64,000 nucleotides of DNA from Gymnothorax reevesii (GCA_029721435.1 CM056574.1:72149501-72213500); one strand, 5' to 3'. Shown: positions 47,657 to 59,392, numbered from the stretch's first letter. The notes: generated from the letters alone by a model not told the origin. Numbers and translations: made by a program.

Positions 47657-48010
47657 CTAGCAACCAACCAGAACACCATAGCAACCACTTAGCCATGCCC
47701 TAACAACAACCTGTAACACCATAGCAACCACCTAGCAATGACTTAGCAACCACGTGGTACACCATAGCAACGGCCTGGCAGCGCCCTAGCAACCGTCCAG
47801 AAAACCATAGCAACCACCTAGCAACCACCTGGAACACCATAGCAACCACCTAGCATGCCCTAGCAGCCACCCAGAACACCATAGCAACCACCTAGTAATC
47901 CCCTAGCAACCACCCAGAACACCATAGCAACCACTTAGCAACATCCTAACAACAACCCGGAACACCATGGCAACCGCCTAGCAATGCCCTTAGCAACCGC
48001 CTACCAGCAA
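47657..48010. repeat. Minisatellite block 4
   Basis: The unit continues after the hAT element with CCAGAACACCATAGCAACC variants and ends near CGCCTACCAGCAAACTAGG. From 48,011 to 48,274 only unassigned DNA is seen. Confidence 0.85.
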
Positions 48011-48274
48011 ACTAGGCTTTCCATGTTTTGTATAGGGCAATAACCATAACTTCACTATTAACGGTCACAGAGACATGTGACCGCACATGTCCAATCAGCA
48101 GTCAAATCTGATTTAAAAAAAACTAACAGTTTGATAACTTTACCCCACTTTATGGTTAAAATCACCTTTTCCCTCCCCATTCGCTTTCAAAACCTTACTT
48201 TACGGCTCAGACCAGAGCGTCCTGACAATTCCAACTGTCAAAAATCAGTTGAAACGGTCGTGAACCTCAACTGA

Positions 48275-48588
48275 GGGCTATGTTCTCACTGCAGGCCTTA
48301 ATGCTCAATTCCGATTTATTGCTCAAATCGGATATTTTGTTTGGCCTTTCACTTAATACTCTTTGATTCAACGCAACGCAGCTGTTCAGACCACAGTCGC
48401 CTTCAAAAGAATCCAATATGAATCCAAATGCAGTATCACATTTGAAAATGGCCCAGATCAGATTTGAAAAGATCAGATTCCATGTGACTAGTCCTGTTCA
48501 CACTGTCATAAAAGAATCTGACCTGAGTCACTAAGGGGGTAAAAAATTTAGATTTGGGCCACATTTGCCTGCAGTGTGAACGTAGCCT
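48275..48588. mobile_element. MITE of about 314 bp
   Basis: The inverted termini are GGGCTATGTTCTCACTGCAG (left) and CTGCAGTGTGAACGTAGCC (right, complement AGGCTACGTTCACACTGCAG). There are internal CAAATCGGAT- and AGATCAGATT-like motifs. It is non-coding. No convincing target duplication was found, so the superfamily is open (hAT-like is possible). Confidence 0.65.
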
Positions 48589-49162
48589 TTGCTTGTTGTA
48601 GTGCAGCAATGCCATATATGGCACTGGAAGAAAGTGATTCATTTGTCTCTGGTAATACCTGCCTGGCAACCAGTCATGAGCGGATTGTAATTAGAGCTGC
48701 TGTTAGTCTATCAGACAAGCTGGAAATCCTAATTTGTCCATTGTCTTTTGGATGTCATTCAAATACTCATATTGGCTTGATTTGATCCCCTTTGACCTGG
48801 CTCGGAGGTAGGTGAAGTTTGTCAACTAGTTCTGTGTTTAACAAACTTTTTAAATGAGCTTGTGAGCATTTTGTCACAGCTGATATTGAATTTTTTGTAA
48901 AGTGTAATTTTACTCAGTGAGATTGTGTTGGCGCCAACCATTGAATAATGAATTCTCTTGTGTTTTATTAGCTTGCTCCCTTCCTTGCTTGCTACCCAGC
49001 TCATGAGCTAAGGTCAGCCAAGTAGCTTGGTAAGAGTACCACGCAGAACCGGTGGGCACAATAAAATGAAATTCAGAAATCTTCGGCTTACCTTAACCCC
49101 TTTCTGCAGATGTAGATGCCCGCGTCTATAGACCTGCACATTGGAAGCAGGCTGTTACTGTA

Positions 49163-50545
49163 CTCGATCACTAGATGGCACCCCCGGATCAGTTATTGAA
49201 TGTTCACAAGCAAGCAGACCTTCGAACGCGGTTCTGAATACGGTGAAGTTCACTCCACTCCCTGTTTTTTGAGAGCTGCATGAATTGGACTCCTCAGCTA
49301 AGCCTGATGTGCAAACTGGTCAGTATCCTTGCCCGTAGAGTCGATTCAGCAGTTTAAAAAAACGATATCTTGACACAGAAAAAATCGTTATCCTTTGTAG
49401 CAACCAGTTTAGCCACAGTGAGCTAACAGTATTCCAATTAGTAGTTCAGAAAAATCAGTTTTCTGAGGCAAAAAAATCGACATGGTATTGATTCTCTCAC
49501 ATTCTATTGCCTATTACAGTTGTCCCATACAAAAAAAATTGTAGTTCCCTACCATGGATTTACGCGTAGATTCCTTCATTGACAAATCCAGCGCTTCCTT
49601 ATATCCACCCGAGTACTGGCGTTGAAAGCCAATCACTCAACCATACACTCAAGCTCTTCAGCGTAATTGTAGAGTTACACTTCATGGCCTCGTGAAGTTT
49701 CCCTGATAACAATGTATTGATTGGCTCGTTTCTTATCCAATTCCCGAGTGTTTAAACATTTTAGAGTAAGTGAAACACATTGATTGGACAAACACAGAGC
49801 ATACAAACCAATGCGTATCAGCAGGCTCGGTTGTATCCTGTCTACGTTATGCACATTACGCGGCTAAAATAGACGGGATTTATAGAAAATCGGTTCGCAA
49901 AACTGGCCTTGAAGTGTTCAGTTACATAACAGGATTTAAATGAGAACGATATGCTCTATTGGAATTATTTCGAATGAAACAGGACCGGAGGGTTCTTGCG
50001 ACTGGATACTATTTTATACAGTCAATGTCTCTGGAGGAGGGATTCACGAAAAAGGTCAGGCTGCTATTTTTGTTTGTTTTTTTTTTCTGTTTCGGAATGT
50101 ATATGTACTCAACAAAGTCGAATGTCCAGGTTTTTTTCCTGTTTAAAACGCGAACTGCCCGTGCATTTTGGTGTGGACCCCCGGTACGTTCATTGCACGT
50201 TTCTTTTGAATCGGGAGACGCAATGGATTTGATATTCCCTGAAAGTGGAGTGTCTGTTCAGTTAAAATAAGGTATATTTCAGAATTCAGATATTACTGTG
50301 TTAGTGAGGTGTACTTGCTCCTTATAAGTGTTGAAATGGGTTCGTGAGCTTTGAAGAGGGGACTGGTAGCTTTCATTACAGGGTGAATGTTCTGACCGTT
50401 TAATTAGCAGTTTATTTAATGCGTGTTTGTGCTGGCTTTGAAGAAAAATGGCCAAAACTCTAAACTTTATTATGGAGAAAAGGCATGTTTCATATTTGGA
50501 GAGGTTGCTTGTGACCACTGATATTCAACTGCACTGATATTGATA
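49163..50545. other. Mixed dispersed repeats, no recognised gene
   Basis: 49,163-49,320 and 50,430-50,545 match the two parts of the repeat at 12,356-12,775. 49,978-50,045 (ACAGGACCGGAGGG through TCTGGAGGAGGGATTC) resembles 37,655-37,715. A frame at 49,959-50,270 contains a hydrophobic stretch from a poly-T tract but no domain, so no gene is called. The preceding 48,589-49,162 is unassigned. Confidence 0.4.
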
Positions 50546-51254
50546 AATTCATACTAAACTCAACCAGAAAATCATTCGTTCATATTAAATTTCATGCCTT
50601 AAAGCTTTAATTGTGTTAAATACATGATTTTTTTAATGATTTGACAGCAAATCATTTTGAGACTTTGGGGAGACACTTGGGTAGCTGTATAATTTGGCTA
50701 ATAGCATGTAGGTAATCTAGAATGTAATGTTGAAGATGAATTCTACTTGTGCTCAAGGAGTTTATGATACCAGAAATGTATAGTTTTCAGCCCCAGCAGT
50801 TTTTCAATCGTCAGAATTATTTTTTTTGCTATTTCAATGGTGAATTCTCATGAAGATTTTTTATGTTTGCTGCTCATTTTCTCTAAACTGAAATACAATG
50901 TAATTCTAAATGTTGTAAGTGTCTTTCCTGAATTGAGCCACATTTTTCCTCTTTGTGAAGCTTAAATCTTGAATTATACAGCATTAAAGTGGGTAACCCA
51001 TAAATAGCCAAATTTGGCTTCTGCACAAAGGGGTTAATGCTTGATAACAAGTCAATTACTTGGGTGTCTAACAACGTCCAGCGCACATCCAGTGAAGAGA
51101 ATATACACGTTAATTTCTCGTGCTGCTATACGGTAATCGCATCGGACGGTGGCAGCCATGACGATAATGGATAGCTGCTAACCAGTTTGGTAGCATTCCG
51201 TGATTCGAGTGATAATGAAATGGCTCGCTGTGCAGAGGGTGCTACTGTTAGGAC

Positions 51255-51700
51255 CACAGAGGTATAAGAAAAGTAGAGTGGACGGCACAGTGGCACAGTG
51301 GTTAGCACTGCTGCCTCACAGCAAGAAGGTTGTGGGTTCGAATCCGGCCTGGGGCCTTTCTGTGTGGAGCTTGCATGTTCTCCCCGTGTTCGCGTGGGTT
51401 TCCTCCGGGTACTCCGGTTTCCCCCACCCACAAAAACATGCCTCATAGGAACACTCCAACCAGTACCCCTGACCAAGGAACTGGCTTTAGAACTAGAGTT
51501 GGTCCCCGGGCACTGCTCTGTGGCTGCCCACTGCTCCTAACAATAGGTTGGGTCAAATGCAGAGGACAAATTACCCCACGGGGTTCAATAAAGTATATTA
51601 TTATGACGACGTGTGGGCTGGACCAAAGAGGAAACGGCAGAATAGCTTCGCCATCTTGTGTATGTATAAATGTCCAATGAGGCACATGTAAACAGTAGGA
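51255..51700 (-). repeat. Repeat copy inverted relative to 53,838-53,975, split by a SINE
   Basis: The minus strand reads CTACTGTTTACATGTG, ATTTATACATACACAAGATG, AGCTATTCTGCCG, and after the SINE GTCCACTCTACTTTTCTTAT. The same order, unbroken, is at 53,838-53,975 on the plus strand. The latter motif occurs a third time at 52,029. The family is unknown. Confidence 0.65.
51284..51604 (+). mobile_element. tRNA-derived SINE
   Basis: It has a Pol III A box (TGGCACAGTGG, 51,291-51,301) and a perfect B box (GGTTCGAATCC, 51,335-51,345). The body TTTCTGTGTGGAGCTTGCAT, TTCTCCCCGTGTTCGCGTGG and GGTTTCCTCCGGG matches my recollection of the zebrafish DANA-type SINE body. It ends GGGTTCAATAAAGTATATTA. It is inserted in the repeat above, with only GAC clearly duplicated. 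Confidence 0.85.
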
Positions 51701-52278
51701 TAAATATGGGTGTCAACAACTTCGAGACTTGTTTTTCATGTTCTTTTTATCCTTTCTGACTTAAAATGGACTCGTATAAGGAATTGTAATCAAACAACAA
51801 AATTTATTTGAAAAAAATATTTTTTTTTTAAAAATCCTGTGTATTCGATATTTATTTCATCGGAAGACATTACAGAGATATCGGAACTTCAGCTGTTGTC
51901 CCATATGAGCAAGCTTTCTTTTTTTCAAGCACGGTTTAGGCCAGTTTAGGCATTGTCCATTGAACGTCTGCCTCGGTATACGTACACAAGATGGCAGCGG
52001 CGTGCTGCCACGGAAACGATGGGATTGTCCACTCTAGTTCTCTTATATCTCCGTGATTAGGACCTCGTTAAGGGCCGATCACACCAGAAGCGCTTTATCG
52101 GCGTGGAAACGGGAGGCGCGTCTGATCTGTTTTTTTTTTTTAAGCCAACGTTGTAAAGAGGTGCTGGACATGTCTTTTTGGCGTTGCCAAGTAACGTTCC
52201 TGTCGCTTAATTCAACTAACTTGTCAGCTAACTTATTTCAGGTTTTTTCACATGATTGGACAGCAGGGAAAAGACTTC

Positions 52279-54068
52279 GGGCCGGTTCATACTCAACGCA
52301 AGGCACGCGAACGAACGCGACCACAGGTCCGTTCCATTCCGTTCACAGAGAAGCCTGAACGCGCGTCCCTTGCTGCACTGAGCCTCGTTAAAAAGCAGTA
52401 CACTGCTCATACAATAGGGGGTAGCAAAGTCCTCTCCGTCTCCTCCTCCTTCTTTCTTCTTTTTGGTGTGTTGAACAGAGCGTATGATGCATTATTTGCT
52501 TTATATCCCCTATTGGAATCTCACGGAAATACACGCGTCGATGCGTCGCGTTACAAACCACAGGAGTGGACAATCCTGTCACTTCCGAGGCAGCATTCCG
52601 CCGCCAACTTGGGAATGTATATCGGAGCAGTTTTTTGCATAAGTGTTGGTGTGACCATGCTCGCTTTACTGGTATGTGACGAAGTAGGTCCTTTGTAGGA
52701 CTTGTATTTATATAGAACTGCTTTTGTTTAGAATGGCTTAAGACAGTAGGGTGATTTAAGAGAGTGTAGATTGCAGCCACTGGCATTTTTTTAAAGTTAA
52801 AACTGTGTCCCCTCTGACTGTACAAAAGTCTGATGTATTTCTCATGTATTTATTATTACGTATACGTACAGTTCGAAATATACCACTACAACTACCTCCG
52901 CGACTACTACGCATTGTCATGTATCTAATTTTGTTATTCAAGTTGTCTGCTGTTGTTATACCGCCCACTTCGGCACCAAGGTCCAGCTGGCGGTTCAGCG
53001 AAAATAGCGTTAGCTACAACGGTTTGTGTACAGTATGTACATGACGGCATTCTACGTTATCGATAACTGCAAACTCACCACAGTTTAACATTTTTGGCTT
53101 CCTTTTCTAAGTAAGATAGGCATTGTGCGATGCTCTGACCCAGCTAGCTAGCACCTCCGCTCCGGAGCTGCCCCGGCTCCAGCTTATCTCAGAGCCGGGG
53201 CAGCTCCAGTGCGCAGGAGCTTGCTATCTTGGGAGCCCTCGAAAGTCGTTCGATTCTTTGGCATTGCCTAAAGATGATACGGCCAGTATGCAGAAGACGA
53301 AGGCCATCTAGTCACCAGATCTACGATTTGTCCTGGGATATACAGTATATTTCGCAATTGAAAACACGTGGTAACATTACATAGTTTTATTCGAATAAGC
53401 TGGCGGGACAGCGTTTGGAAAATATATCGGTTTAACGATACTGGTACGAAGGGAGGCACATGGCGGAAGCGAATGCATTGGGGATTCTTATGCAGGTGGT
53501 CCAGCTGGCGTTTAGCGAATGTGGCATAACGGTGGGAGGTATATCGAGAGATGACTTTATTTTCTTTCATGTCGAGAATACCTTCTAAATGTCACTCACG
53601 TAACGCGAGAATCACCCGAACGCTTTTTCTTTGAACGAAACAAAAACGTGGGTAACTGAGCGAATTTAAAGGGTAAGATAATAATTCTTTAGCTTTGCCA
53701 AATAATGGAGCATAAAAATTGTTGTTCAATCTCAATTCCTTATTCATGTCATTTTTAAGTATGAAAATATATAAAAAGAATACGGAAAAAAGTCTCCATC
53801 CCCCTCAAAGGAGAAAAAAAAAGTCTACACCCACGTTCAGCCTACTGTTTACATGTGTCTCATCGGATATTTATACATACCCAAGATGGCCGAGTTATTC
53901 TGCCGTCAGCGCTTTGGCCCATCCCACCCGACGTCCACTCTAGTTTTCTTATATCTCTGTGTTACAAACATTTGGAGGACACACTTTGCTACGCAATGAC
54001 GCAAGATGGCCACCTTGCGTTGCCTTGTGTTCGCCCTCGCGTACCTTGCGTAGAGTATGAACCGGGCC
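52279..54068. mobile_element. TIR element of about 1.8 kb, Harbinger-like termini
   Basis: The left end GGGCCGGTTCATACTCAACG continues into CAAGGCACGCGA. The right end complement is GGCCCGGTTCATACTCTACG followed by CAAGGTACGCGA. These make inverted repeats of over 30 bp. Adjacent triplets are TTC (left) and TTA (right), compatible with a decayed 3-bp Harbinger duplication. It contains one copy of the 53,838-53,975 repeat. No transposase is recognised; the 148-codon frame at 52,252 crosses the boundary and is rejected. Confidence 0.55.
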
Positions 54069-54194
54069 TTACAATGACGTGAGGCGCCTTTTTTCGACGC
54101 GCCTCAAAGAAGCGCATAAAAAAATAACGAGGCGCCTCACCTCTGAACTGCTACTAAACACTGTTTTTTATATACACACGTTAGAGTTTTTTAA

Positions 54195-54335
54195 TTCTAA
54201 AAAATGCAGACAAAATACAGATAGAGACAAAATAGACAATTGAGTAGTCCCAGCAGCATCCCAGGGCACCCCTGTGTCCCGACCAGCAGAGACCAGGCCC
54301 ACTCTTACATTTTCTGCGGGATTGTCTAGTTTACA
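54195..54335. repeat. Dispersed repeat shared with 34,722-34,860
   Basis: It has the same landmarks in the same order (AAAAAATGCAGACAAAAT, CCAGGGCACCCCTGTGTCCC, CCAGGCCCACTCTTAC). From 54,336 to 55,002 nothing was recognised. Confidence 0.6.
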
Positions 54336-55359
54336 AATGTATTTTTGAAGGAGAACTTCACTGACGGCCCCTTACACCACGGAAGCTCGAGATGCTGGGG
54401 TATTTGAAAGTTTGTCAACACATAAAAAATTCTGCCTGTCTTCGTTAAATAGGAACATTGTAGCGTCTTGTCTTGTGTGTTCAGAAAGTGTTTTAGCTTT
54501 ATTTGTTGACATTTCATTCATCAGTGATTAACGCCAGAATCCGAGCATAAAATCAACTTTACCGCAGTAACATTGGACTATATTAAATGACTTCGTTAAC
54601 GTTCATACGAAGTTGTCAAAAGAAAAAGCAAGAAGGCAGGCTGGATGTTTAATTAAATACATGCATCTGACGCTATAACGTCAGCTCCATGAAAATTACA
54701 CGTAGCTCGACTGATCTCAGCAGGGCAACGCATTTGAAACTTACCATTTTTTTCCAACTGAAGCAAACGCTTTGTTGTCACCAGGTCGACACCGCAACGC
54801 AATTCTAATTCATGCAATTAGCTACTTCAATAAAGCTATACAAGTGAATTCTCCCTGCAACAGGGCGTTTGTCTAAAACAAATACTTTTGCACTTTCTTT
54901 GAAGGTCGGAGGACAGTCACGCCAACTTCAGCTGGCTAGTTAACTAGATAGCGAATGCGGTTTCAGTTGCTACGTATCCATGGTTACGATTAAACAGTTC
55001 TTCTTCTTCTTCTTCATTGGTGTCTAGTTCCAGCTTAATGGCGTATTACTGCTGCTCTCTGCTCCGGAGTGTGGATCAGACTGTAGATTTACTGTCTAAA
55101 TCCCTTCGAAGAGGAAAAAAAACCCTTTAGCCTAGCTCTACACCCTACCAATAATCCCTATCCATTTCACCTACCCTATCACACTATCCCTGCTGATCCA
55201 TCAAATCCTTACAAAAATTCCTGTCTCCCTCAACAAAACTAACCGTGCCCTCACCCGTGCTCCCTTACTCATATACTCAATAATCCTTTGAATGTGAATT
55301 CCTGCACCCCTACCTCCCTCAATGTATTCCTCATCATTTCTCTCTGTGTTTCATACTTC

Positions 55360-56460
55360 TTACATTTCAAAATCGCATGCTCCATAGACTCCTCCTCCTG
55401 ACATCCATAATAATCCCGTCTGGTGTCTTCCTACTATTTTCAGTGTTTTATTCAGTTCACAGTGCCCCGACCTTAATCTAGTCGGTACAATTTCCTCTGT
55501 CCTGTGCCCACTACCTACCCTATTAACTTTGACGCTCTTTTGAATATTAAACAGATGCCTACCTTTCATTTCTCGGTCCCTTTTTTCTTGCCACAATTGG
55601 TTTGTTTTTTTCCCCAGATTAAACTCTTTACTCTTAAACTCTTTAATCTCTGCGTTACTGATACTCATTTGCATTTCAACATTTCCTTTCTTTAAAGCCG
55701 TCTTTGCCAATTCGTCCGCCCTTTCATTCCTCCTCACCCCTAAATGTGAAGGTACCCACAGAAATTTTACCTGACCCCCGCATTGTGTTTTTCTTGTTAC
55801 TGACTCTAGGACCTCATAGAGCATATCTTGATGGTTGTTTGAATGCAGAGATCTTAAACTTGCTAGGACTGAAGATGAGCCTGAGCAAATCAGCACTTTC
55901 CTTTGCCTTGTTATTTCCACCCAACGTAATGCAACCAGCACAGCCAGCATCTCTGCTATATAAACACCTAGATAATTAGAGGTTCTTCTGTTTATTCCAG
56001 TTCCTTTTTTTGGTATTGCCACGCCAAACCCAGTCACTCCTGACTCAGGCATTTTAGCACCATCAGTGTAAATCTGTAAGAAACCACAATAATCTTTCAT
56101 TGCTTGATAATGGAATGCACTGACAAGATCAATTTCTCCATTTTCTTTCTTTTTAATTACCAGCAGATACCAGTCAATATCTGGCCACACTAGCTTCCAT
56201 GGAGCCACCACCGGATAGACTACAGTAGAGCATAGCTTCAAATCAAATACTCCAAATGTTTTAGCAGTGTCATTCCCTACCCAACCAAAGTTATCCCTCT
56301 GAATTCTCCCAGCACTCCAGCAACACTCCTTTTGTGGGGTGAGAATCATTATGCACACTTAAATTAGCCCAATAATTTGTCATCAGTTGCATCCTTCTCA
56401 ATTCCAGTGGCATTTCTCCCATTTCTACCTGTAAGGCAGATACTGGGGATGTTCGAAAAG
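55360..56460 (-). pseudogene. LINE copy 2 RNase H region
   Basis: The RNase H fold removes template RNA in I-group LINEs. Visible motifs are IYTDGAKMPESG (first Asp), GVYIAEMLAVLVALRW (Glu), CSGSSSVLASLRSL, where copy 1 has CSDSSSVL (codon 55,879-55,881, Asp changed to Gly), and WVPSHLGVRRNERADELAK (last Asp region). The following NKTLKIVGRHQTGL precedes the missing C-terminal Cys motif of copy 1. The open frame of 332 codons starts at an internal Met. Upstream it continues, after a frame change at about 56,340, to the 1-kb insertion. Confidence 0.9.
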
Positions 56461-56475
56461 CCCGACTGAACACTC

Positions 56476-57483
56476 GATGCGAGATCAGAAAGACACCAAA
56501 TGCAAGGTGGAAGGGAAAGGGAATTTATTGAAACAAAACTGGCACGAGGGCCAACAAAAAACTCAGCCCAAAGAGTTTGTATTTTTCAACCAAGGTAAGC
56601 TTCACAGAGCTGAGAACTAAGATCAGAAAACGACAAAAAACAAAAGCCACTGGAAACTCCAGGGAGATAAACAAGAACAGAAATGAATAACGAGACTAAC
56701 AATGCAAAGGCTATATACAAAAAGACTATGAAAATGAGGCTTGGGAGCATGAGCTTGGGAACATGAATTTGCAAACAAGAACTTGGAAGCATGAACATGA
56801 GCGAGACACTGTCTGCCAGCCAACTGCCACCGCATCCAGATAAAGGCAAGGAAATCAAGGACACATGAGGGGCAACACCTGGAGAAGGAGAAACAAGAGG
56901 CATGGCAAGATCATGACATTGACAGAGATTGGATGACAAGACTTGTTCATTAAAAGAATGAGCGTGCTCAGCTTAAGTACCAATTAAGTATGCAGTTTGA
57001 AAGCAGCATGAATGTTCAGAACAGAAAAGCACAGCAAGATCTTGAAATAGCAAAGCAGGAATCATGACAATAAACTCCCTGTCTAAATTAGTAATATTAG
57101 TAATGTGCCTATCTAAGAATTACACCACCCAGTGAATGTTAGTAACTTAAAAACAGTTAATTGCCAATTAATCTTAGAGAGCCCCGAATCCAGCACAGCA
57201 CAGAAGGAAGGCTGAAACACCAAAGCCAACCAGAGCTCTGAAATGTGCAACAACGAAGGCCTGGGGCGGAACGCAGAGAAGCGGTGGAGTGGCTTGGCAG
57301 ACCTGGCAAAAAAAAAAACACGGAAAAGTAAAAACATGGACAATAAACATGAATAATGAAATACTTGATCCTAATACAAGAAAATGTTAAAACTGTGACA
57401 TGAACTGTGGCTATGAACTATGGAACATGAAACTGTTAAAACCATAAATGCTGTCCTGGCCAAAGGCCAGGACCCCAGAACAC
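56476..57483. mobile_element. 1.0-kb insertion in LINE copy 2, possible solo LTR
   Basis: The direct repeat AACACTC flanks it (56,469-56,475 and 57,484-57,490), and copy 1 is continuous across the site. The right end has the stem CTGGCCAAAGGCCAG. Repeated GCATGAACATGAG-like motifs lie near 56,750-56,800, and a TATATAGC-like box occurs on the minus strand near 56,711. No coding frame was recognised. A solo LTR is an inference. Confidence 0.5.
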
Positions 57484-57660
57484 AACACTCAATGCTTGTG
57501 CCTGAATCACATCCAATTTCCTCGAGAGAGACCTGGCTGCTAACCCATACGCTACACAACCGTAATCCACCACAGATCTTATTATAGCCAAATATATTCT
57601 ATTCAAAGCTGAGCAACTTCCTCCCCATTCCCTACCTGTTAAACATTTCATCACATTTAT
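57484..57660 (-). pseudogene. LINE copy 2, segment between RT and RNase H
   Basis: It reads REWGGSCSALNRIYLAIIRS, VVDYGCVAYG and KLDVIQAQAL, matching copy 1 (REWGASCSALKRLY..., KLDVIQTQAL). It is cut at 56,476-57,483 on one side and by unrelated sequence from about 57,661 on the other. Confidence 0.85.
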
Positions 57661-58060
57661 CTTTTTTTTTGTTTGTGTTTTGTTTTCAAAAAAGAATCTT
57701 TAATATTTAGCATTTTGTTTGATCAAATTTTTTTTTAAAAAACATTACAGGTGGACATAGAACTTAATACCTTTGAACGAGCTGGGCCATAAAAGTCTAT
57801 GTTGGAGATGGTTCTATCTGCCTCAGAAAATTACCATAATTTGGAAATCCAAAAGGTCTATCTCCATTTTCTGTTTCTGAGATCTCCATTTTGAGACTTC
57901 CATTGTTAAAAAAAAAACAAATAACGTATGGAAGATTTTTATGCTAGTACATTTATACAAATTTAGAAAACATTAATGGAATTGAAAGATGCAAGTTGGT
58001 AAAACTTCAAGTGCAATTTTCTCCGTTTCATGTTTTGTGGACATAGTACCACTTAATCCT

Positions 58061-58625
58061 CAGCCCACAATATCTCTACTTTACCACCTCATCAATTGCT
58101 CCTTGCACTTTCCTGATAATATGCTCCAGGTTTCTTCCCTTTTTCATAATGCCCCGTCATTCGAAAACAGTGATCTCCCTATATCTTCTGGCACCCTCAA
58201 AAATATGTCATTAATCATAATGATAAATAGCAGTGGGCTTATCACACTGCCTTGAGGTGTAACATTACCCACTGTATACTGATTTGACAGTTCTTGTAAC
58301 GTTAAGATGGTCGATATTAATAAATGGATGTCAGGCTGTGTATCTACTCGTGAGTGTGTCTTTATTCGACTCCCCCAGATACAGTATGCACGTCTACGAC
58401 AGGGTGGCGACATAACATCAGGTGTCATGTTAAACCTATTAACACCACATCCCCCTTTCTAAGATCAGTAGGCCACTTTACTGATCTGGGGATTCAGAAC
58501 ATAACACCACAGTTCTGATCCAATTTGCCCATGAATTTTTCTTCCAAACAGAAAATCCTTCATCCAGTTCAAAACTCTCCCTCCAACGCCCATCTTGTGA
58601 AGTTTAATTAACTTCCTTCCACGAA
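58061..58625 (-). pseudogene. LINE copy 2 RT fragment, split by a 215-bp insertion
   Basis: The RT pieces read KMGVGGRVLNWMKDFLFGRK (58,625-58,517 side) and TVGNVTPQGSVISPLLFIIM, then FSNDGAL where copy 1 has FADDGAL, so the catalytic pair is lost. The inserted sequence at 58,295-58,509 begins TGTAACG and ends ACACCA with CAGTTCT duplicated on both sides. Confidence 0.85.
58295..58509. mobile_element. 215-bp TG...CA insertion with 7-bp duplication
   Basis: CAGTTCT lies at 58,288-58,294 and 58,510-58,516; copy 1 has a single related CATTTCT. The termini TGTAACG and AACACCA fit a short solo LTR, but 7 bp is longer than usual for LTR duplications. It is non-coding. Confidence 0.55.
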
Positions 58626-59361
58626 CGAATAGGAGGGATAGGGGAACAGATTGCAATCTATTCCTTAGTGCTCGTCAATTGACTTACTTTGAGTTTCAAG
58701 ATGGAGGCGACTGGAAACTACCTCAAGGTTAGGTTTGCATAAACAGTCTTTTTTAATAAACTACCTGTGCATTTTCAAAATTCTCAGTGCCTCGTTTTAA
58801 ATCTCAGGGCCCTCGGAATTCTAGTGATCAAATGTGTTGCTACTTTGAGCCTTGTTAATGATGAAAAAAATAGCGATTTCTTTGCATGGCAATTTTATGC
58901 CCGATTCACTACCATTGTAAGCCAGTTGGGAGCACCGGCTTAAAAGCCATTTATTTCTAAATGTTGCGTGCGTACAGAGGTGGGGTATTCGACAAAGGTT
59001 AGTATTCGTTATCATGTTTCAATACACCCCAAGTCAATTTCATGCTGGAATTCTCCTTTAAGGACATTTGCGAATTGAATCTCCCCCACCTTTTTTGTCA
59101 GAATTGTTGTTAGCATAATCAGGTCGACTTTCTTCATGTTTTCTTTCTCATTAAATCTCGGCACAACAACATAATTCCCATGCCTCTCCCTGGCTCAAAC
59201 TCTTCTTCCTTACTGTCAGATCTACTGTCTCATTTCTTATTATTTTATATTTCCGTTCTCTCCTTTTTCCTTCACTCTCTTCAATTTCTTCTTCATCAAA
59301 ATCCGTTCCTGCCCAGCTACCTACCTCTGATCCATTCACGAAGAAGTCATGATCAGCCACC
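58626..59361. other. Unassigned DNA between LINE copies
   Basis: No repeat was recognised to about 59,090. A minus-strand frame at 59,151-59,363 is acidic (DFDEEEIEESEGKRRERK) and might be LINE ORF1 5' sequence of copy 2, but no motif confirms this. Confidence 0.35.

Positions 59362-59392
<31 letters not shown>

Larger units (their letters stand above)
55003..58625 (-). mobile_element. I-group LINE copy 2, broken by insertions
   Basis: The (GAA)n tail is at about 55,001-55,015, then 3' UTR, RNase H and RT parts homologous to copy 1. Non-homologous DNA interrupts it at 56,476-57,483, about 57,661-58,060 and 58,295-58,509. Homology to copy 1 ends at about 58,625. It is more damaged than copy 1 and therefore probably older. 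Confidence 0.85.

Noticed and set aside
49959..50270. Membrane protein or protocadherin-like first exon
   Set aside because: The hydrophobic part comes from a poly-T tract; no cadherin motif is visible.
51291..51345. tRNA gene
   Set aside because: The A and B boxes belong to a SINE head; no cloverleaf with acceptor stem is visible and the SINE body follows directly.
52252..52698. 148-codon frame
   Set aside because: It crosses the terminus of a TIR element and has no domain.
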